Shown here one piece after another: positions 25,629 to 35,388 of a DNA stretch of 64,000 nucleotides. Origin of the DNA: Oscillatoria princeps RMCB-10 (GTDB taxonomy: Bacteria > Cyanobacteriota > Cyanobacteriia > Cyanobacteriales > Oscillatoriaceae); assembly GCA_019359235.1 (NCBI GenBank), contig JAHHHT010000023.1, positions 1 through 64,000 of the forward strand, written 5' to 3'. Position numbers and translations under genes: made by a program. The notes beneath the pieces are model-generated. The model saw only the letters and a program-made list of their open reading frames with translations. It ran no database searches and was not told where the DNA came from. Positions within the stretch are counted from its first letter, which is position 1; every line of letters starts with the position of its first letter.

Positions 25629-26533
25629 CGGAACAGGGGCATTTTAGCATTCGTTACAGGAGAGCGCTCTCCTATTTGTGCGACGCCCAAACAGTGCCGG
25701 CGGAGGCGACCGGCGCGTGCGCGTCACCTGTTGAGCCGCTAGCGTGTCCCACCGGCATGCCTCTAGCACTGCCCTGCTTCTGGATGCTTTCCACCGGCAC
25801 CCCGACCCCCTCCGCTGCGCACCCCGATATCCCTCCAGCCGAACCACCCTGCTGGCAGCCTCGCGGTATTGGCGAGAATATCCGCTTAAAGATAGCCTGT
25901 AAAAATGCCCCTTCAAGCTATCTTTTCGGGAGATCCTTTACGTTGGCATCGCGAGCGCGATATTTCGGATATCTCGCAGAAATTAGCGGAAAAACGGGAG
26001 TTACAGCGATTAATGCCGGCGCAAGTACAGGCCAAGCCGGCATTCAAACAGCCCAGGACAGGCGTCTCGCCTGTCCAAAGGGTATGCGGCAACCGACTTG
26101 CGGCGAAGATGAACTGGCGGACTCCGCGCTGCACCACCCTGCCCCCGCAAGCACGCGCCCGTCGCCCCCATGAGCAGGAGCGCAGCCCACGAGAGCGTTT
26201 TGGGGCCAAGTCGGGCCACAGCTTTACATTAACTTCATATAAGATGGACTTTCTTTAAGATAAGCTGTTAGGCTTTTAATCTGCATGCCCCTTGAAAGGA
26301 GGCAGCAGCCCAGCGAGCGGCGTTCCCAGGATCTGCGTGGGAACGAGGGAAGCAGATGTAAATCTGTCATAAGACAGAGGTTAGAAAGCCGGTGAGCGCC
26401 GGTGAATATCCCGTATAGTAGAGATGCCGGTGCGACTGATTGCACAAAATTCGCCGGCACAGTGGGATGCTCCCCTTCAGATATACCTGTCACCGCTCTT
26501 TGAAAACAGCTGTTTTAACTCGGAGATTTTTTT
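25629..26533. other. Non-coding, repeat-bearing stretch
   Basis: No coding sequence that I can support. It contains a GACAGGCGTCTCGCCTGTCC palindrome (26055-26074) and a GGAGGCAG...GTTCCCAGG repeat remnant (26296-26348). High-GC open frames on both strands here show no domain, signal or conserved motif. The 3' end (26500-26533) carries AACTCGGAG, the likely ribosome-binding region of the lipoprotein gene. Confidence 0.6.
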
Positions 26534-27400
26534 ATGTTTCGTCGCTGGATAGCCGCCGGTGTCACACTATTATTGAGTTTGGTTTTGGTGGCTTGCGCCA
26601 CTGCCACCAACCCGCCGGCTAACACCGCTCAAAAGGTAGCGTCTAGGGTTATAACCCTGACTTCCCTCACTTCTGATATTGTCGCCAATCTGGATAAAAC
26701 CAAACTTGTTGGCATCACCGGCAGCCGGTTGATGGAGAAGGACGCTCGATTTAAAGACATTCCGCGAGTCAGTCAGGGGCAGACGCCACCCAGTTTGGAA
26801 AAAATCGTGGCCCTCAAACCTGACCTCGTGGTGGTTAATGAAGAGTTTCACGCTCAGCTCCTGCCCAAATTGAAAGAGTTGAGCATTCCGACACTTTCGA
26901 CTAATATTAAAAAATGGGATGACCTGGCGTCAATTACCGAAAGCGTGGCTCGCTCTATGGGTGCTGATCCCGCCCCACTGCTGGCGCGATATCAAGCTTT
27001 TTTGGGAAAACCGGCAGCCGCATCCCCATCCACACTGGTGCTGGTGAGCCGGCAGCCGATTCTGGCACCGAATAAAAACAGTTGGGCGGGGGATTTGCTG
27101 GAGAAATTTGGGGCGAAAAATCTGGTGGCGGACTTGCAGGGGAAAAGCCCTGTGGGCGGGTACGTGACGCTCTCGCCAGAAAAAATATTGGAAGCCAATC
27201 CAGAGGTGCTTTTGGTTGTGGATATGGGGGAGGGGATTGTGGGGGAGTTCAAGTCGGAGCCTTTCTGGAATAAACTGAAAGCGACTCAAAATAACCGGGT
27301 GTATGTTTTTGACTACTTCGGGTTGGTGAATCCGGGCAGTATCGACAAGATTGAAGCCGCATGCAAGCAGCTCAGAGAGGTTCTTTCGGCTAAGAGCTAA
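26534..27400 (+). CDS. Metal-chelate/cobalamin-type substrate-binding lipoprotein
   Basis: A 288-aa periplasmic binding protein of the BtuF/FecB class. The N-terminus has a lipoprotein signal with lipobox LVLVAC (Cys21). The mature part follows the family: VASRVITLTSLTSDIVANL, then PSLEKIVALKPDLVVV, a mid-protein helix, GAKNLVADLQGK, SPEKILEANPEVLLVV and C-terminal NNRVYVFDYFG. It probably supplies the FecCD-type permease and ATPase at 2716-4562, the only such transporter in the window, although the genes are 22 kb apart. Ligand not decided. It starts at ATG 26534 after CTCGGAG. Confidence 0.88.
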   Translation: MFRRWIAAGVTLLLSLVLVACATATNPPANTAQKVASRVITLTSLTSDIVANLDKTKLVGITGSRLMEKDARFKDIPRVSQGQTPPSLEKIVALKPDLVVVNEEFHAQLLPKLKELSIPTLSTNIKKWDDLASITESVARSMGADPAPLLARYQAFLGKPAAASPSTLVLVSRQPILAPNKNSWAGDLLEKFGAKNLVADLQGKSPVGGYVTLSPEKILEANPEVLLVVDMGEGIVGEFKSEPFWNKLKATQNNRVYVFDYFGLVNPGSIDKIEAACKQLREVLSAKS

Positions 27401-27570
27401 AGCGGTTTTCAGTTGGATGAAGTAGCCCTTTGAAACCCGGTTTCGTAGGGGCGGGCCCCCGTGCCCGCCCTCTTCCGGGTTTTTCAGTACCTCACAAAGG
27501 ATGAAAAACGCTATAAAGCGGAGCGCACTTGAGGGGCATTGCTCACCCTCTGGCGTTCCACTTTATTTGC

Positions 27571-27599
27571 TTGACATAAGCTCGCAGATGTGCTATGCA
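27571..27599 (+). promoter_or_regulatory. Sigma70-type promoter for TetR-emrAB
   Basis: TTGACA (27571-27576), 17 bp, TATGCA (27594-27599). This is a near-consensus pair upstream of the TetR gene; transcription would start near 27606, just ahead of a short GCCCTGT repeat run (27607-27632). A GGGGCGGGCCC repeat lies at 27450-27472. Confidence 0.6.
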
Positions 27600-27687
27600 C
27601 GCGAGCGTGCCCTGTGCCCTGTGCCCTGTGCCCGATGCGCAGTTATTGGGAGTGGCACTTGCGCTGCGCCGAGCTGGTGCCTTATAC

Positions 27688-27705
27688 TGCAAGTAAGCAC
27701 TTGCA
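27688..27705. promoter_or_regulatory. TetR-type operator
   Basis: Perfect inverted repeat TGCAAGT-AAGC-ACTTGCA, ending 11 bp before the TetR start codon. Size and position match the self-binding site of TetR-family repressors, suggesting autoregulation of the regulator and the efflux genes behind it. Confidence 0.6.
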
Positions 27706-27716
27706 TTTCCAAAAAA

Positions 27717-28370
27717 ATGGATCGTACCGAGCAAAAAACCCAACAAACCCGGACTCGTCTGCTGAAAGCAGCTACGGAAGTTTTTGCCCGATCGGGGGTA
27801 GCGGGGGCGACAACTAAGGAAATTGCCCGTGTCGCCGGCGTGAATGAAGTGACGCTATTTCGGCATTTCCACAGCAAAGAGGAGCTGCTGGGTGCGGTTG
27901 TTGGGCAGGCTACAGCTCTGCAAGCGGAAGCCCTGGCGCACCAAGAGGAGTGGACTCAGAACTTAACTGAGGATCTCAGGCACTACGCATCGCTGTACAA
28001 CAGCATGCTGGAAGAACATGAAGCCCTAATCCGGACATTCATCGGAGAAGCGAAGCGCCACCCGGAAGCGGCGAACCGGATTATTGCCGAAGCGGTCCAA
28101 CCCCTGCGCGAAAAGCTGGTGGCTTACCTGCGCAAAGCTCAAAAGCGGGGTGCGGTGAGCGAGGATATCGACTTGAAACCGGCAGTGGATCTGTTTACCG
28201 GCATGCTGCTCGCCGGCATGCTGCGCCGCAATGCAATCCCAAACTCGCTGGGCTACAGTCGCGAGCGCTACATCGAGACTTGCGTCGATGTGTTCGTGCG
28301 CGGGATTAGCACTTTGTCAGCCAACATTACAAGTACGGACAACTTAGATGAAGCCCAACACAGCTGTTGA
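27717..28370 (+). CDS. TetR-family transcriptional regulator
   Basis: A 217-aa repressor. The TetR DNA-binding domain is plain: TRTRLLKAATEVFARSGV, then TTKEIARVAGVNEVTLFRHF (residues 37-56), the recognition helix. The C-terminal ligand-binding part is helical, with PAVDLFTGMLLAGMLRRN. ATG 27717 starts the conserved part; the open frame reaches back to 27501 through promoter and repeat sequence and is not used. The emrA-like start codon lies inside its last 23 bp, so the genes are translationally coupled. It presumably represses the efflux genes via the operator at 27688-27705. Confidence 0.93.
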   Translation: MDRTEQKTQQTRTRLLKAATEVFARSGVAGATTKEIARVAGVNEVTLFRHFHSKEELLGAVVGQATALQAEALAHQEEWTQNLTEDLRHYASLYNSMLEEHEALIRTFIGEAKRHPEAANRIIAEAVQPLREKLVAYLRKAQKRGAVSEDIDLKPAVDLFTGMLLAGMLRRNAIPNSLGYSRERYIETCVDVFVRGISTLSANITSTDNLDEAQHSC

Positions 28371-29406
28371 GTCTAGAGTCAAATCCGACGACTTAGCGCC
28401 GTCTCCCGCTAGTGAGCCGACTCTATTGAAGGAAGGTGAAAGCGAATCCCGTCCTGAAATTAAACCAGATGGAGACGAATCCCAGCCTGACGGGGAAACA
28501 ACCGTTGAAGCTAAAACAAAACCGGCTTTCTTGAACCGGCACCGGTGGCTGCTGGCGGTTGTGGGAGCGAGCGTTCTTGCTTTTGGAGCTGTTTCCGGAT
28601 GGCGGTGGTGGCAATTTAAAAGCACTCACGTTACCACGGAAAACGCTCAAATTGAAGGACACATTTCTACTGTCGCGCCTAAAATTTCAGCAACCGTTCA
28701 AAAGGTGCTGGTCAAGGATGGAGAACTCGTCAAAGCTGGGCAGACTTTAGTTATTTTGCAGGACGAAGACCTGCAGCTAAAAATCCAGCAAAACGAAGCG
28801 AATCTAAACGCAGCCAAAGCCCAGTTAAAAAGTGCTGCTGATACAGTATCGCTCACCGCGAATACAAACACGACTCAAATTCAGCAAGCTGAGTCCAATT
28901 TGGCAGCGCAACAAGCGGGGGTTGTTGCAGCTGAAACGAACGTCAAGCAAGCGGAATCAGAAATAAAGGCAGCTGAAGCTCAGTTGCAGCAAGCGGAATT
29001 GGGCGTGAGTGCGGCAAAATCGCAATTGGAGGGGGCACTTGCTGGAGTCGAGGCTCAGAAAGCAAGAATCCGGCAAGCCGAATCAGGCGTGAGTGCCGCC
29101 CGCGCTAAGGTTGTTCAAGCTGAGACAGAAGTCAGCAAAACTAAAACTGATTTGCAGCGCTATGAATACCTGTTCGGGCAGGGGGCTATTCCCGCTCAGC
29201 AGCAAGACACCGCACGAGCTGCTTTCAACAGTGCCCGAGCCAATTTGACGGTGGCGAATGAAGGAGTGGGACAGGCAGAAGCTCAAGTGAATGACGCCCG
29301 AGCTCAACTGCAGCAAGCGCAAGCTCAGGTTAAGAGCGTCCAGTCTCAATTGCAACAAGGCTGGGAGATTACTTCGGGAAGAAAACTTACTTTATCTTTT
29401 CTTTAG
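28348..29406 (+). pseudogene. EmrA/HlyD-type membrane-fusion protein, 3' end deleted
   Basis: The 352-aa frame encodes the first two thirds of an EmrA-like periplasmic adaptor. It has an acidic cytoplasmic tail, a membrane helix (LLAVVGASVLAFGAVSGW, about 70-88), the biotinyl-lipoyl half (TTENAQIEGHISTVAPKISA, then VLVKDGELVKAGQTLV) and a long Ala/Gln coiled coil. It stops right after VQSQLQQ. The second lipoyl half and the beta-barrel (usually about 100 residues) are missing. The last 14 residues are a wrong-frame reading of the adjoining transporter gene. The protein is unlikely to work. Confidence 0.85.
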
Positions 29407-30710
29407 TGGGCTTCACTATAGCTTCGGTGATGTGCGGTTTGTCTTTTAACCTGCCGGCGCTGATTTTTTCGCGCATTCTGCAAGGCTTGTGCGGGGGGGG
29501 GTTGCTTGCCAAAGGTCAAGCAATTCTCTTCGAGACGTTTCCACCCCATGAGCAAGGTGTAGCTCAGGCTGTGTTTGGCGTTGGCGTGATTGCCGGCCCA
29601 GCCATTGGCCCAACTTTAGGGGGATACCTCACCGATACGATGGGTTGGCCTTGGATTTTTTACATCAATCTTCCCTTTGGAATATTGGCAACCGTGATGG
29701 CTTGGCTATTTTTGCCCCCGAATAAAATCAAGGACAGCCAGCACAGCACAGCGGTCGATTGGTGGGGAATTGGGCTGTTAGCGGTTGCAGTTGGCAGCTG
29801 GCAAATTTTCTTAGAAGAAGGCCAAAAAGAAAGCTGGTTTGAATCTCGTTTCATCACCACTCTGGCGGTGGTTGGCGCTCTCACACTCGGGCTGTTTATC
29901 TGGCGCGAACTCACCACAAAACATCCTGCGGTTGACTTGCGGGTGCTGCGTCACCGCTCTCTCGCGGCTGGAAGCATTTACTCTGGAATTCTCGGTATGG
30001 GGCTTTACGGAGCGCTCTTTGCGGTGCCCATTTTCGCCCAAAGCGTGCTTCACTTTACCGCGACTCAAACCGGCTGGTTACTCGCTCCCGGTGCCTTAAC
30101 CTCAGCAATTGCGATGATACTGTTGGGTAAGATATCGACTAAAATTGATGCCAGAATTTTAATTGGTTGCGGTGCGGTAGGAAATGCCTTAGTTATGTTT
30201 CAGCTGGCAAAGATCAATCCTCAGACAGGGACTGACGAGCTATTTTGGCCCCTGCTCGATCGCGGTGGGGTTACAGTGCTGATGTTTCTCCCTTTGAGTT
30301 TGGCAACTTTGGGCTCGCTTCCCAAGCAAGATATCTCGGCTGGGTCTGGTTTTTACAACCTGACTCGCCAATTAGGGGGCAGTATCGGCATTGCGGCACT
30401 CACCACTTTGCTCGCTCAGCGGGAGGCTTTCCACCGAGCGGTGTTGCTCGCTCATATGACTCCTTACGACATCGCAACGAATCAGCGCCTCAACTTACTA
30501 ACTGGGGCACTCCAGAGTCGGGGAATGGATGCTGTCACGGCGCACCAGCAAGCTCTTACCTTAATGAGCCAGACAGTCAGCATACAAGCCGCAGTTCTAT
30601 CTTTCGCAGACATTTTTCGGGTGGTAGGAGTTGCCTTCCTCTGTTCGATGCCTCTGTTGCTATTTTTGGGTAAAGGTCGTGGGGGAGCAAAAGCGCCACC
30701 GGCTCACTAA
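29358..30710 (+). pseudogene. EmrB-type (DHA2, 14-TM) drug exporter, 5' end deleted
   Basis: Homology begins at about 29358 in a frame different from the emrA frame: RLGDYFGKKTYFIF, then SLVGFTIASVMCGLS. This is the loop and third helix of a DHA2 MFS exporter, so roughly the first 75-80 residues with two helices and the start codon are gone. From there the sequence is intact to the stop: FSRILQGLCGGGLLAKGQAI, GPAIGPTLGGYLTD (motif C) and QDISAGSGFYNLTRQLGGSI. The longest frame with its own start begins at GTG 29406, overlapping the emrA TAG by one base, so a shortened product could be made by reinitiation. Transport activity is doubtful. Confidence 0.85.
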
Positions 30711-30759
30711 TAGCAATTTTGGATTTTTGATTTTGGATTTTGGATTGAAAGAAGTAGAA

Positions 30760-30794
30760 GTAGGGTGCGTTCCGCTGAGCGGAACGCACCCTAC
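30760..30794. repeat. GGGTGCGTT palindromic repeat overlapping a stop codon
   Basis: A copy of the palindrome family at 2128-2162, here with loop CCGCTGAGCGG. Its right arm supplies the TAG stop (30791-30793) of the minus-strand GAF-NTPase gene, so the repeat defines that protein's C-terminus. Confidence 0.85.
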
Positions 30795-33700
30795 GAATTC
30801 GGGATATTTAAGGGGGTGTCACCGGCAGTTCTGCCCAGCTCACTGCGCAATATATCCTGCTGCTGAGCGTTTTGCATAACAATCCCGACGTGATTGTTAA
30901 ATATCTCCATATACCGCAGATCCCTTTCATTGAAGCTGGCTTTGAAGCTGTCCGGGGCAGCAGGCCATTGAGCTCGGTTATATTCCGGAAAATTGCCCGG
31001 TTTGCGCTTGTTGAGCAATTGCGTGACGCCGAGAAGCTCCTGGCCATCAAAACTCAACACCGGCATGCACAGCAGGCTGCAGGTGCGATAGCCGGTTTCC
31101 CGGTCGGTTTTTTTGGCATTCTCAGCACCTTCGCACTCGTACAAGTCAAACGGGATAATCACCGGCTGGCGGGTTTGGGCGACAATGCCTGCGAAGCCAA
31201 CCCCGATTTCACACCGCAATTTCCCCACACCGAGGAGTTCCGTCCACAAGTCACCCCGCTCGCGATCGACGAGCCAAAGGGTGCTGCGATCGGCATTCGT
31301 GAGTGTTTTTGCCTCCTCCATCACCCGCTGGAGTATTTCTTTTGGATTTCCGCTGCTCTGGCTGACTGAATTGAGCGCTGAAAAAAGCGCTTCTGTCGCT
31401 CGCTGTCCCTGAATAGTGCGGATTTCTTTATGAAAAGATTGGAACCCTTCCAAAATTGGTATAATTGAGTCAGCGCGGCGAGCCAGCCGCTCCTCGTCCG
31501 CACAGGTAAAGCCCTGAGGGTCAATTTTTTCGGAGAGAGGCGCACCGGCACTCCGGGGGGATTTTAATTTGTTGAGCGCCTCCACAACAGCCACTACCTC
31601 GCCCTGCTGGTTCGCCAGGGTAAAGAGTAACAAATTGTGAATATAGTAGCTGCAAAAATGACAGGCAGCCGCTTGCAGGAGGGAGGGATTATTTTTCCAG
31701 CCGCCTGCCGGTAGAGGGAGCGCCTTTATAGATTTTGACGCGACAATTTCAGCAGCCGGCCCTCGATTAGCGGGAAGGTAAATTTCTGTGGGGATGCTCC
31801 CTTCCCCCTCAGCAATCAGCGACCAAAGTTCGTCTCCCTTCCCATCCAGCAGGAAAATGGCTGTGCGGTCAGCTTCTAGTATTTTAGCGACAGAGCTAGT
31901 TAGGAAATTCAGCATATTGAAAAGAGCGGTGTAGAGCGTTTCATCACTCCGGTCGCCTGCTGCATTAATCAGCATAGCGAGGGTGTTGCGGACAGCTTGC
32001 TTGGGTTGAATTTCCGCAAGCAGCTTGAGTTCTTCATGAGTCTTGGCGTACTGGAGAATAACTCCGACTCGCTCATTGAAAACCTGCATGGATTGCCGGT
32101 CATTTTCGTCAAAGCTAGCCTTGAATTGAGCGGGCGCTTTGGGCCAGTCAGCGGGTTTGTATGGGTAAAAATTGCCCGGTTTCCGTTTGTTGAGCAATTG
32201 CGTCACGCCGAGCAACTCGCCTTCGGGATTGAACACCGGCATGCACAGCAAGCTGCAAGTGCGGTAGCCGGTTTTCCGGTCTGTTCCTTTGGCGGTTTCA
32301 GAGTAGGGATGGTCGTACAAGTCAAAGGGAATAATCAGGGGTTTGCCGGTTTCAGCCACTTTGCCGGCAATGCCGGCATTCCTGGGAATGCGGATTTCGT
32401 TCAAGGTGCCGTCCGCCATCGGGATTTTTGTCCACAGATCGCCCCGATCTTCGTCTAAAAGCCAAAGCGTGCTGCGGTCAGCGCTCATCAGTTTTTTGGC
32501 CGCATCCATCACCCGCTGGAGGATTTCTTTGGTATCCAAACTGCTCTTGTCCAGAGAGCGGGTAGCTTCTGCTAGCGCCGCCGTCGCCCGAAGTTTCTTG
32601 GTGGCTTTGTAAGACGACTGGCAGATTTCCAGAATCCGCCGAATCGGAGGGACAAATTGAGCCAATCGCTCCTCGTCTTCTTTTGTAAAGCCCTTTCTGT
32701 CAATTCTCTGGGATAGTTTCTCCTGCGGACTGTCGGGCTGTTTCAACTTGTTGAGTAACTGGACAACAGCAACCACCTCGCCGGTTTCCGTCAAGAAGGG
32801 AAAAGCCAGCATATTATAGGTGCGGTATTGATATTTCTTATCAAACTCTTTGACAAGACAGGCACGAGGGTCTTGATAAACCTTTGCGGTAATATTAATA
32901 GCTTTCTTACTGGCGGCAACTTGACCGGCAATCCCCTCCCCGACTCGCAGCTGAATATCTAGGAATTCACCCCCTTGATTTTCAGCAACAAGCGACCACA
33001 GCTCAGTCTTGTCTTCATTCAGCAAAAAGATAGTGGCGCGATCCGCTCCGAGTAAGTCTCCCACCTGCAAGGTGATATCCCGCACCACCTCATAGAGAGC
33101 TTGGTCGGAAATTTTCCCTTCAGCCACATTGGCGAGCTGCGATACCAAAAGTTTGGTTTCTAATTCAGCTAGAGTTTGGAGAAACTCGGAGTCGCGGGGG
33201 TGGGGATCGGGCTGGATCGCAGCCAGCACCTTTTTTACCCACTGCGAGTTAAATACGGACTGGTAAATCCGATTGCCAACCCGCAACTCGCCCTGGTGCT
33301 TGACTGCTAAACCGGACAGCCGCAGTTCCATCTGTTCTGGACTGTCATCAGCTGGGACAGCTCCCTGTCCCACGATTTGCTGGTACAGCTTCAAGAGCTG
33401 AAAGCGGCGCTGCTCGCTGCGGAGAAGCCGGTCGCGAATGGTTCTCAAATGTTCTGGCTCATCTTGGCTCTCCCAATTTTCAATGACGCGAGTTCGCACC
33501 AATTTTCCCACCCATTCCGCCTCACCGCCGGCAGGGGGCGACTCCTCAGAATCGACAATCAGTTTGCACAGCTTTTGCGTGAGGAAAGGCTGCCCGCCTG
33601 TCCATAAAAGCAACGCTGCCAGCAATTGTTTGTGGCTGGGTGATTTTATTTTTAGCCCCTCAGCTACCGGGTCAGATTTATTTAATTGAAAGCCAGCCAG

Positions 33701-34336
33701 CTCGATGGGTTGTCCAAAATTGAAAGGGGGACTGTGGTCTTTGTCTCTAATCAAATCGGAGGGCGAGGCGACTCCTAATATAGCAAAAGTCAGGCGGTTG
33801 TATTCTGGCTGGTCTGCGCGATTGCTGTGGCAAGCTCGAATCAACCCGAAAAAATCGCTGACCGAGAAGGGCAATCTGAGAACGCTATCAATTTCATCCA
33901 AAAAAATGACAATTGCTTTGTCTAAAATCGACGCCTCTGTGAGGAGGACATCTTTGAGAAAAATGCCCAATCGCTTGATGGGGGAGAGGGATTTGTACTT
34001 GCGCCACCAGGGGTCAAAACCGCCTATCCTGTCCAGGAGGTTAAAACTGTCGGCTAAGGTGTAAGTTAGGCTGCCGTAAAACTCGTTTCTGGTGATGTCG
34101 GGGCTAATGATTTCTGTCAGGTCAATGGCGGCGCAGACCGCACCGGCTTGCTGAAGCCGGCCCATAGTCTGCACGAGCAAACTCGACTTGCCCATTTGCC
34201 GGGAGTTGAGGACGTAACAAAATGTCCCGGCGTTCAAGTAGTTATAAAGGTCGCTATCGGCTTGACGCCAGACATAGGTGGGGGCGTCCGCCGGCAGGCA
34301 ACCGCCAACTTTATATTCGTAAGGTGAATGAGTCAT
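30791..34336 (-). CDS. AAA-like (AAA_35-type) NTPase with four GAF domains
   Basis: An 1181-aa cytoplasmic protein. The N-terminal NTPase (1-370) has the AAA_35-type Walker [13 protein letters not shown] (43-54) and Walker [12 protein letters not shown] (143-153). Four GAF domains follow (about 410-570, 600-780, 820-990, 1010-1160). They alternate between two types: type A ends NKLK...GFTxxDE and type B ends NKRKPGNF...SFxxxDR or DL. These are the NKFDE-like motifs of cyclic-nucleotide-binding GAFs, and both types occur once in the cyclase at 37109. No output domain is visible. The start at ATG 34336 ([12 protein letters not shown]) is where the family begins; the frame upstream is repeat DNA. 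A plausible role is a cAMP/cGMP-gated NTPase switch. Confidence 0.9.
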   Translation of the reverse strand: MTHSPYEYKVGGCLPADAPTYVWRQADSDLYNYLNAGTFCYVLNSRQMGKSSLLVQTMGRLQQAGAVCAAIDLTEIISPDITRNEFYGSLTYTLADSFNLLDRIGGFDPWWRKYKSLSPIKRLGIFLKDVLLTEASILDKAIVIFLDEIDSVLRLPFSVSDFFGLIRACHSNRADQPEYNRLTFAILGVASPSDLIRDKDHSPPFNFGQPIELAGFQLNKSDPVAEGLKIKSPSHKQLLAALLLWTGGQPFLTQKLCKLIVDSEESPPAGGEAEWVGKLVRTRVIENWESQDEPEHLRTIRDRLLRSEQRRFQLLKLYQQIVGQGAVPADDSPEQMELRLSGLAVKHQGELRVGNRIYQSVFNSQWVKKVLAAIQPDPHPRDSEFLQTLAELETKLLVSQLANVAEGKISDQALYEVVRDITLQVGDLLGADRATIFLLNEDKTELWSLVAENQGGEFLDIQLRVGEGIAGQVAASKKAINITAKVYQDPRACLVKEFDKKYQYRTYNMLAFPFLTETGEVVAVVQLLNKLKQPDSPQEKLSQRIDRKGFTKEDEERLAQFVPPIRRILEICQSSYKATKKLRATAALAEATRSLDKSSLDTKEILQRVMDAAKKLMSADRSTLWLLDEDRGDLWTKIPMADGTLNEIRIPRNAGIAGKVAETGKPLIIPFDLYDHPYSETAKGTDRKTGYRTCSLLCMPVFNPEGELLGVTQLLNKRKPGNFYPYKPADWPKAPAQFKASFDENDRQSMQVFNERVGVILQYAKTHEELKLLAEIQPKQAVRNTLAMLINAAGDRSDETLYTALFNMLNFLTSSVAKILEADRTAIFLLDGKGDELWSLIAEGEGSIPTEIYLPANRGPAAEIVASKSIKALPLPAGGWKNNPSLLQAAACHFCSYYIHNLLLFTLANQQGEVVAVVEALNKLKSPRSAGAPLSEKIDPQGFTCADEERLARRADSIIPILEGFQSFHKEIRTIQGQRATEALFSALNSVSQSSGNPKEILQRVMEEAKTLTNADRSTLWLVDRERGDLWTELLGVGKLRCEIGVGFAGIVAQTRQPVIIPFDLYECEGAENAKKTDRETGYRTCSLLCMPVLSFDGQELLGVTQLLNKRKPGNFPEYNRAQWPAAPDSFKASFNERDLRYMEIFNNHVGIVMQNAQQQDILRSELGRTAGDTPLNIPNS

Positions 34337-34362
34337 GCTGCCATTTGTACATTTGTAATAGT

Positions 34363-34521
34363 ACCTCGTTCCCAGGCTCTGCCTGGGAACGGAAGTGTGG
34401 GGGCTCTGCCTCCTTTTTCCCTCGAACGAATTGAGAGCCGCTATATACAATTAATTTTTTATGCTTGGAAATGGAGGCAGAGCCTCCAGAGGGTCATTCC
34501 CAGGCGGAGCCTGGGAACGAG
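34363..34521. repeat. Inverted pair of CCCAGGCTCTGCCTGGG / GGAGGCAGAGCC repeats
   Basis: Left half: CGTTCCCAGGCTCTGCCTGG (34368-34387) and GGCTCTGCCTCC. Right half: GGAGGCAGAGCCTCC and TTCCCAGGCGGAGCCTGGG (34497-34515). The two halves are inverted relative to each other, giving a 160-bp composite palindrome between the NTPase and hydrolase genes. A related dispersed repeat is at 9103-9153. Confidence 0.75.
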
Positions 34522-34544
34522 GTAACTTAATTATATCGGCTCAC

Positions 34545-35336
34545 TTAACCGCCGGCAAATCCCCGAATGGCCTCAAAGTAGGGGGACTTTCCTTGCTTGG
34601 ATATACCGGCTATCATTAAGTTGTTGTGGTTGCCGCGAGGAATCAGCACAAGCTGTTTTTTTTGTGCGGCGGAGCTGCGGTAGAGTTCTTGCGCCTGGGC
34701 GGGGGGGATCAGGGCGTCTTCTTTCCCGTGTATAATTAGAGTGGGGATTGGGATGCGGCTGATTTTGATGCTGTTGGCAAAACCGTCGCGCTTTTCGTCG
34801 AATTCGTCCACCGGCATCCCCAGGCGCTCTAAAAGTGTTTTTGTTTCGGCAAAGCCGCTCTCGACGATTAGTCCCGCCAGTTTGTCGGCGGCGTGCGCAG
34901 CCACTTCAATAGCTGGGGCGCTTCCGAGACTTCTGCCCATCACATAAAGCTCCTTTGGTGCCAGCCGGCTGGAGCGGAAGATGCGGTCAGCTGCTAAGAA
35001 TACTTTTAGGGCATCGCACAGAAGATTGCTAGCTGCCTGCGTGCCGTCGGAAGCTCCATAGCCACGGTAATCGAGCGCCAGAAAGGTGATGCCCATCTGG
35101 GTGTAAAAATCGGCAAAGGCATCATAGTCAGCGGCAATTTCTGCATTGCCGTGAAAGAAGAGAATCGCCGGCGAATTGGGAAGAGCTGGGTACAGCCATC
35201 CCCTGAGAAAAACTGCCGGTTCCACCTCCACGGTCACCGAGCGCGTTTTTGGGTCTAAGGGGTCAAAACTGTCATCCCGTTTGGGATGGAACAGCACTCG
35301 CAATACTTCAGGCCGGTCGAGAAAGCGATCAGTCAT
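34545..35336 (-). CDS. Alpha/beta hydrolase
   Basis: A 263-aa serine hydrolase of the BEM46/ABHD13 type. The oxyanion-hole motif ILFFHGNAE is at 59-67, the nucleophile Ser136 is in VMGRSLGSAPAIE, Asp is in LIIHGKEDALIPP, and His is in PRGNHNNLM. The RGYGASDG turn (91-98) is also typical. Substrate unknown (esterase or thioesterase-like). Start at ATG 35336. It lies downstream of the AAA-like gene at 35389-36819 on the same strand, separated by a short ATTTTAGATTTTAGATTTTA run. Confidence 0.9.
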   Translation of the reverse strand: MTDRFLDRPEVLRVLFHPKRDDSFDPLDPKTRSVTVEVEPAVFLRGWLYPALPNSPAILFFHGNAEIAADYDAFADFYTQMGITFLALDYRGYGASDGTQAASNLLCDALKVFLAADRIFRSSRLAPKELYVMGRSLGSAPAIEVAAHAADKLAGLIVESGFAETKTLLERLGMPVDEFDEKRDGFANSIKISRIPIPTLIIHGKEDALIPPAQAQELYRSSAAQKKQLVLIPRGNHNNLMIAGISKQGKSPYFEAIRGFAGG

Positions 35337-35388
35337 ATCGATTTTAGATTTTAGATTTTAGATTTTAGATTTGGCCATTGCAGGGGGG

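Noticed and set aside
25905-26258. A 117-codon plus-strand frame
   Set aside because: It crosses a dispersed GACAGGCG palindrome, has no ribosome-binding site and no recognisable domain.
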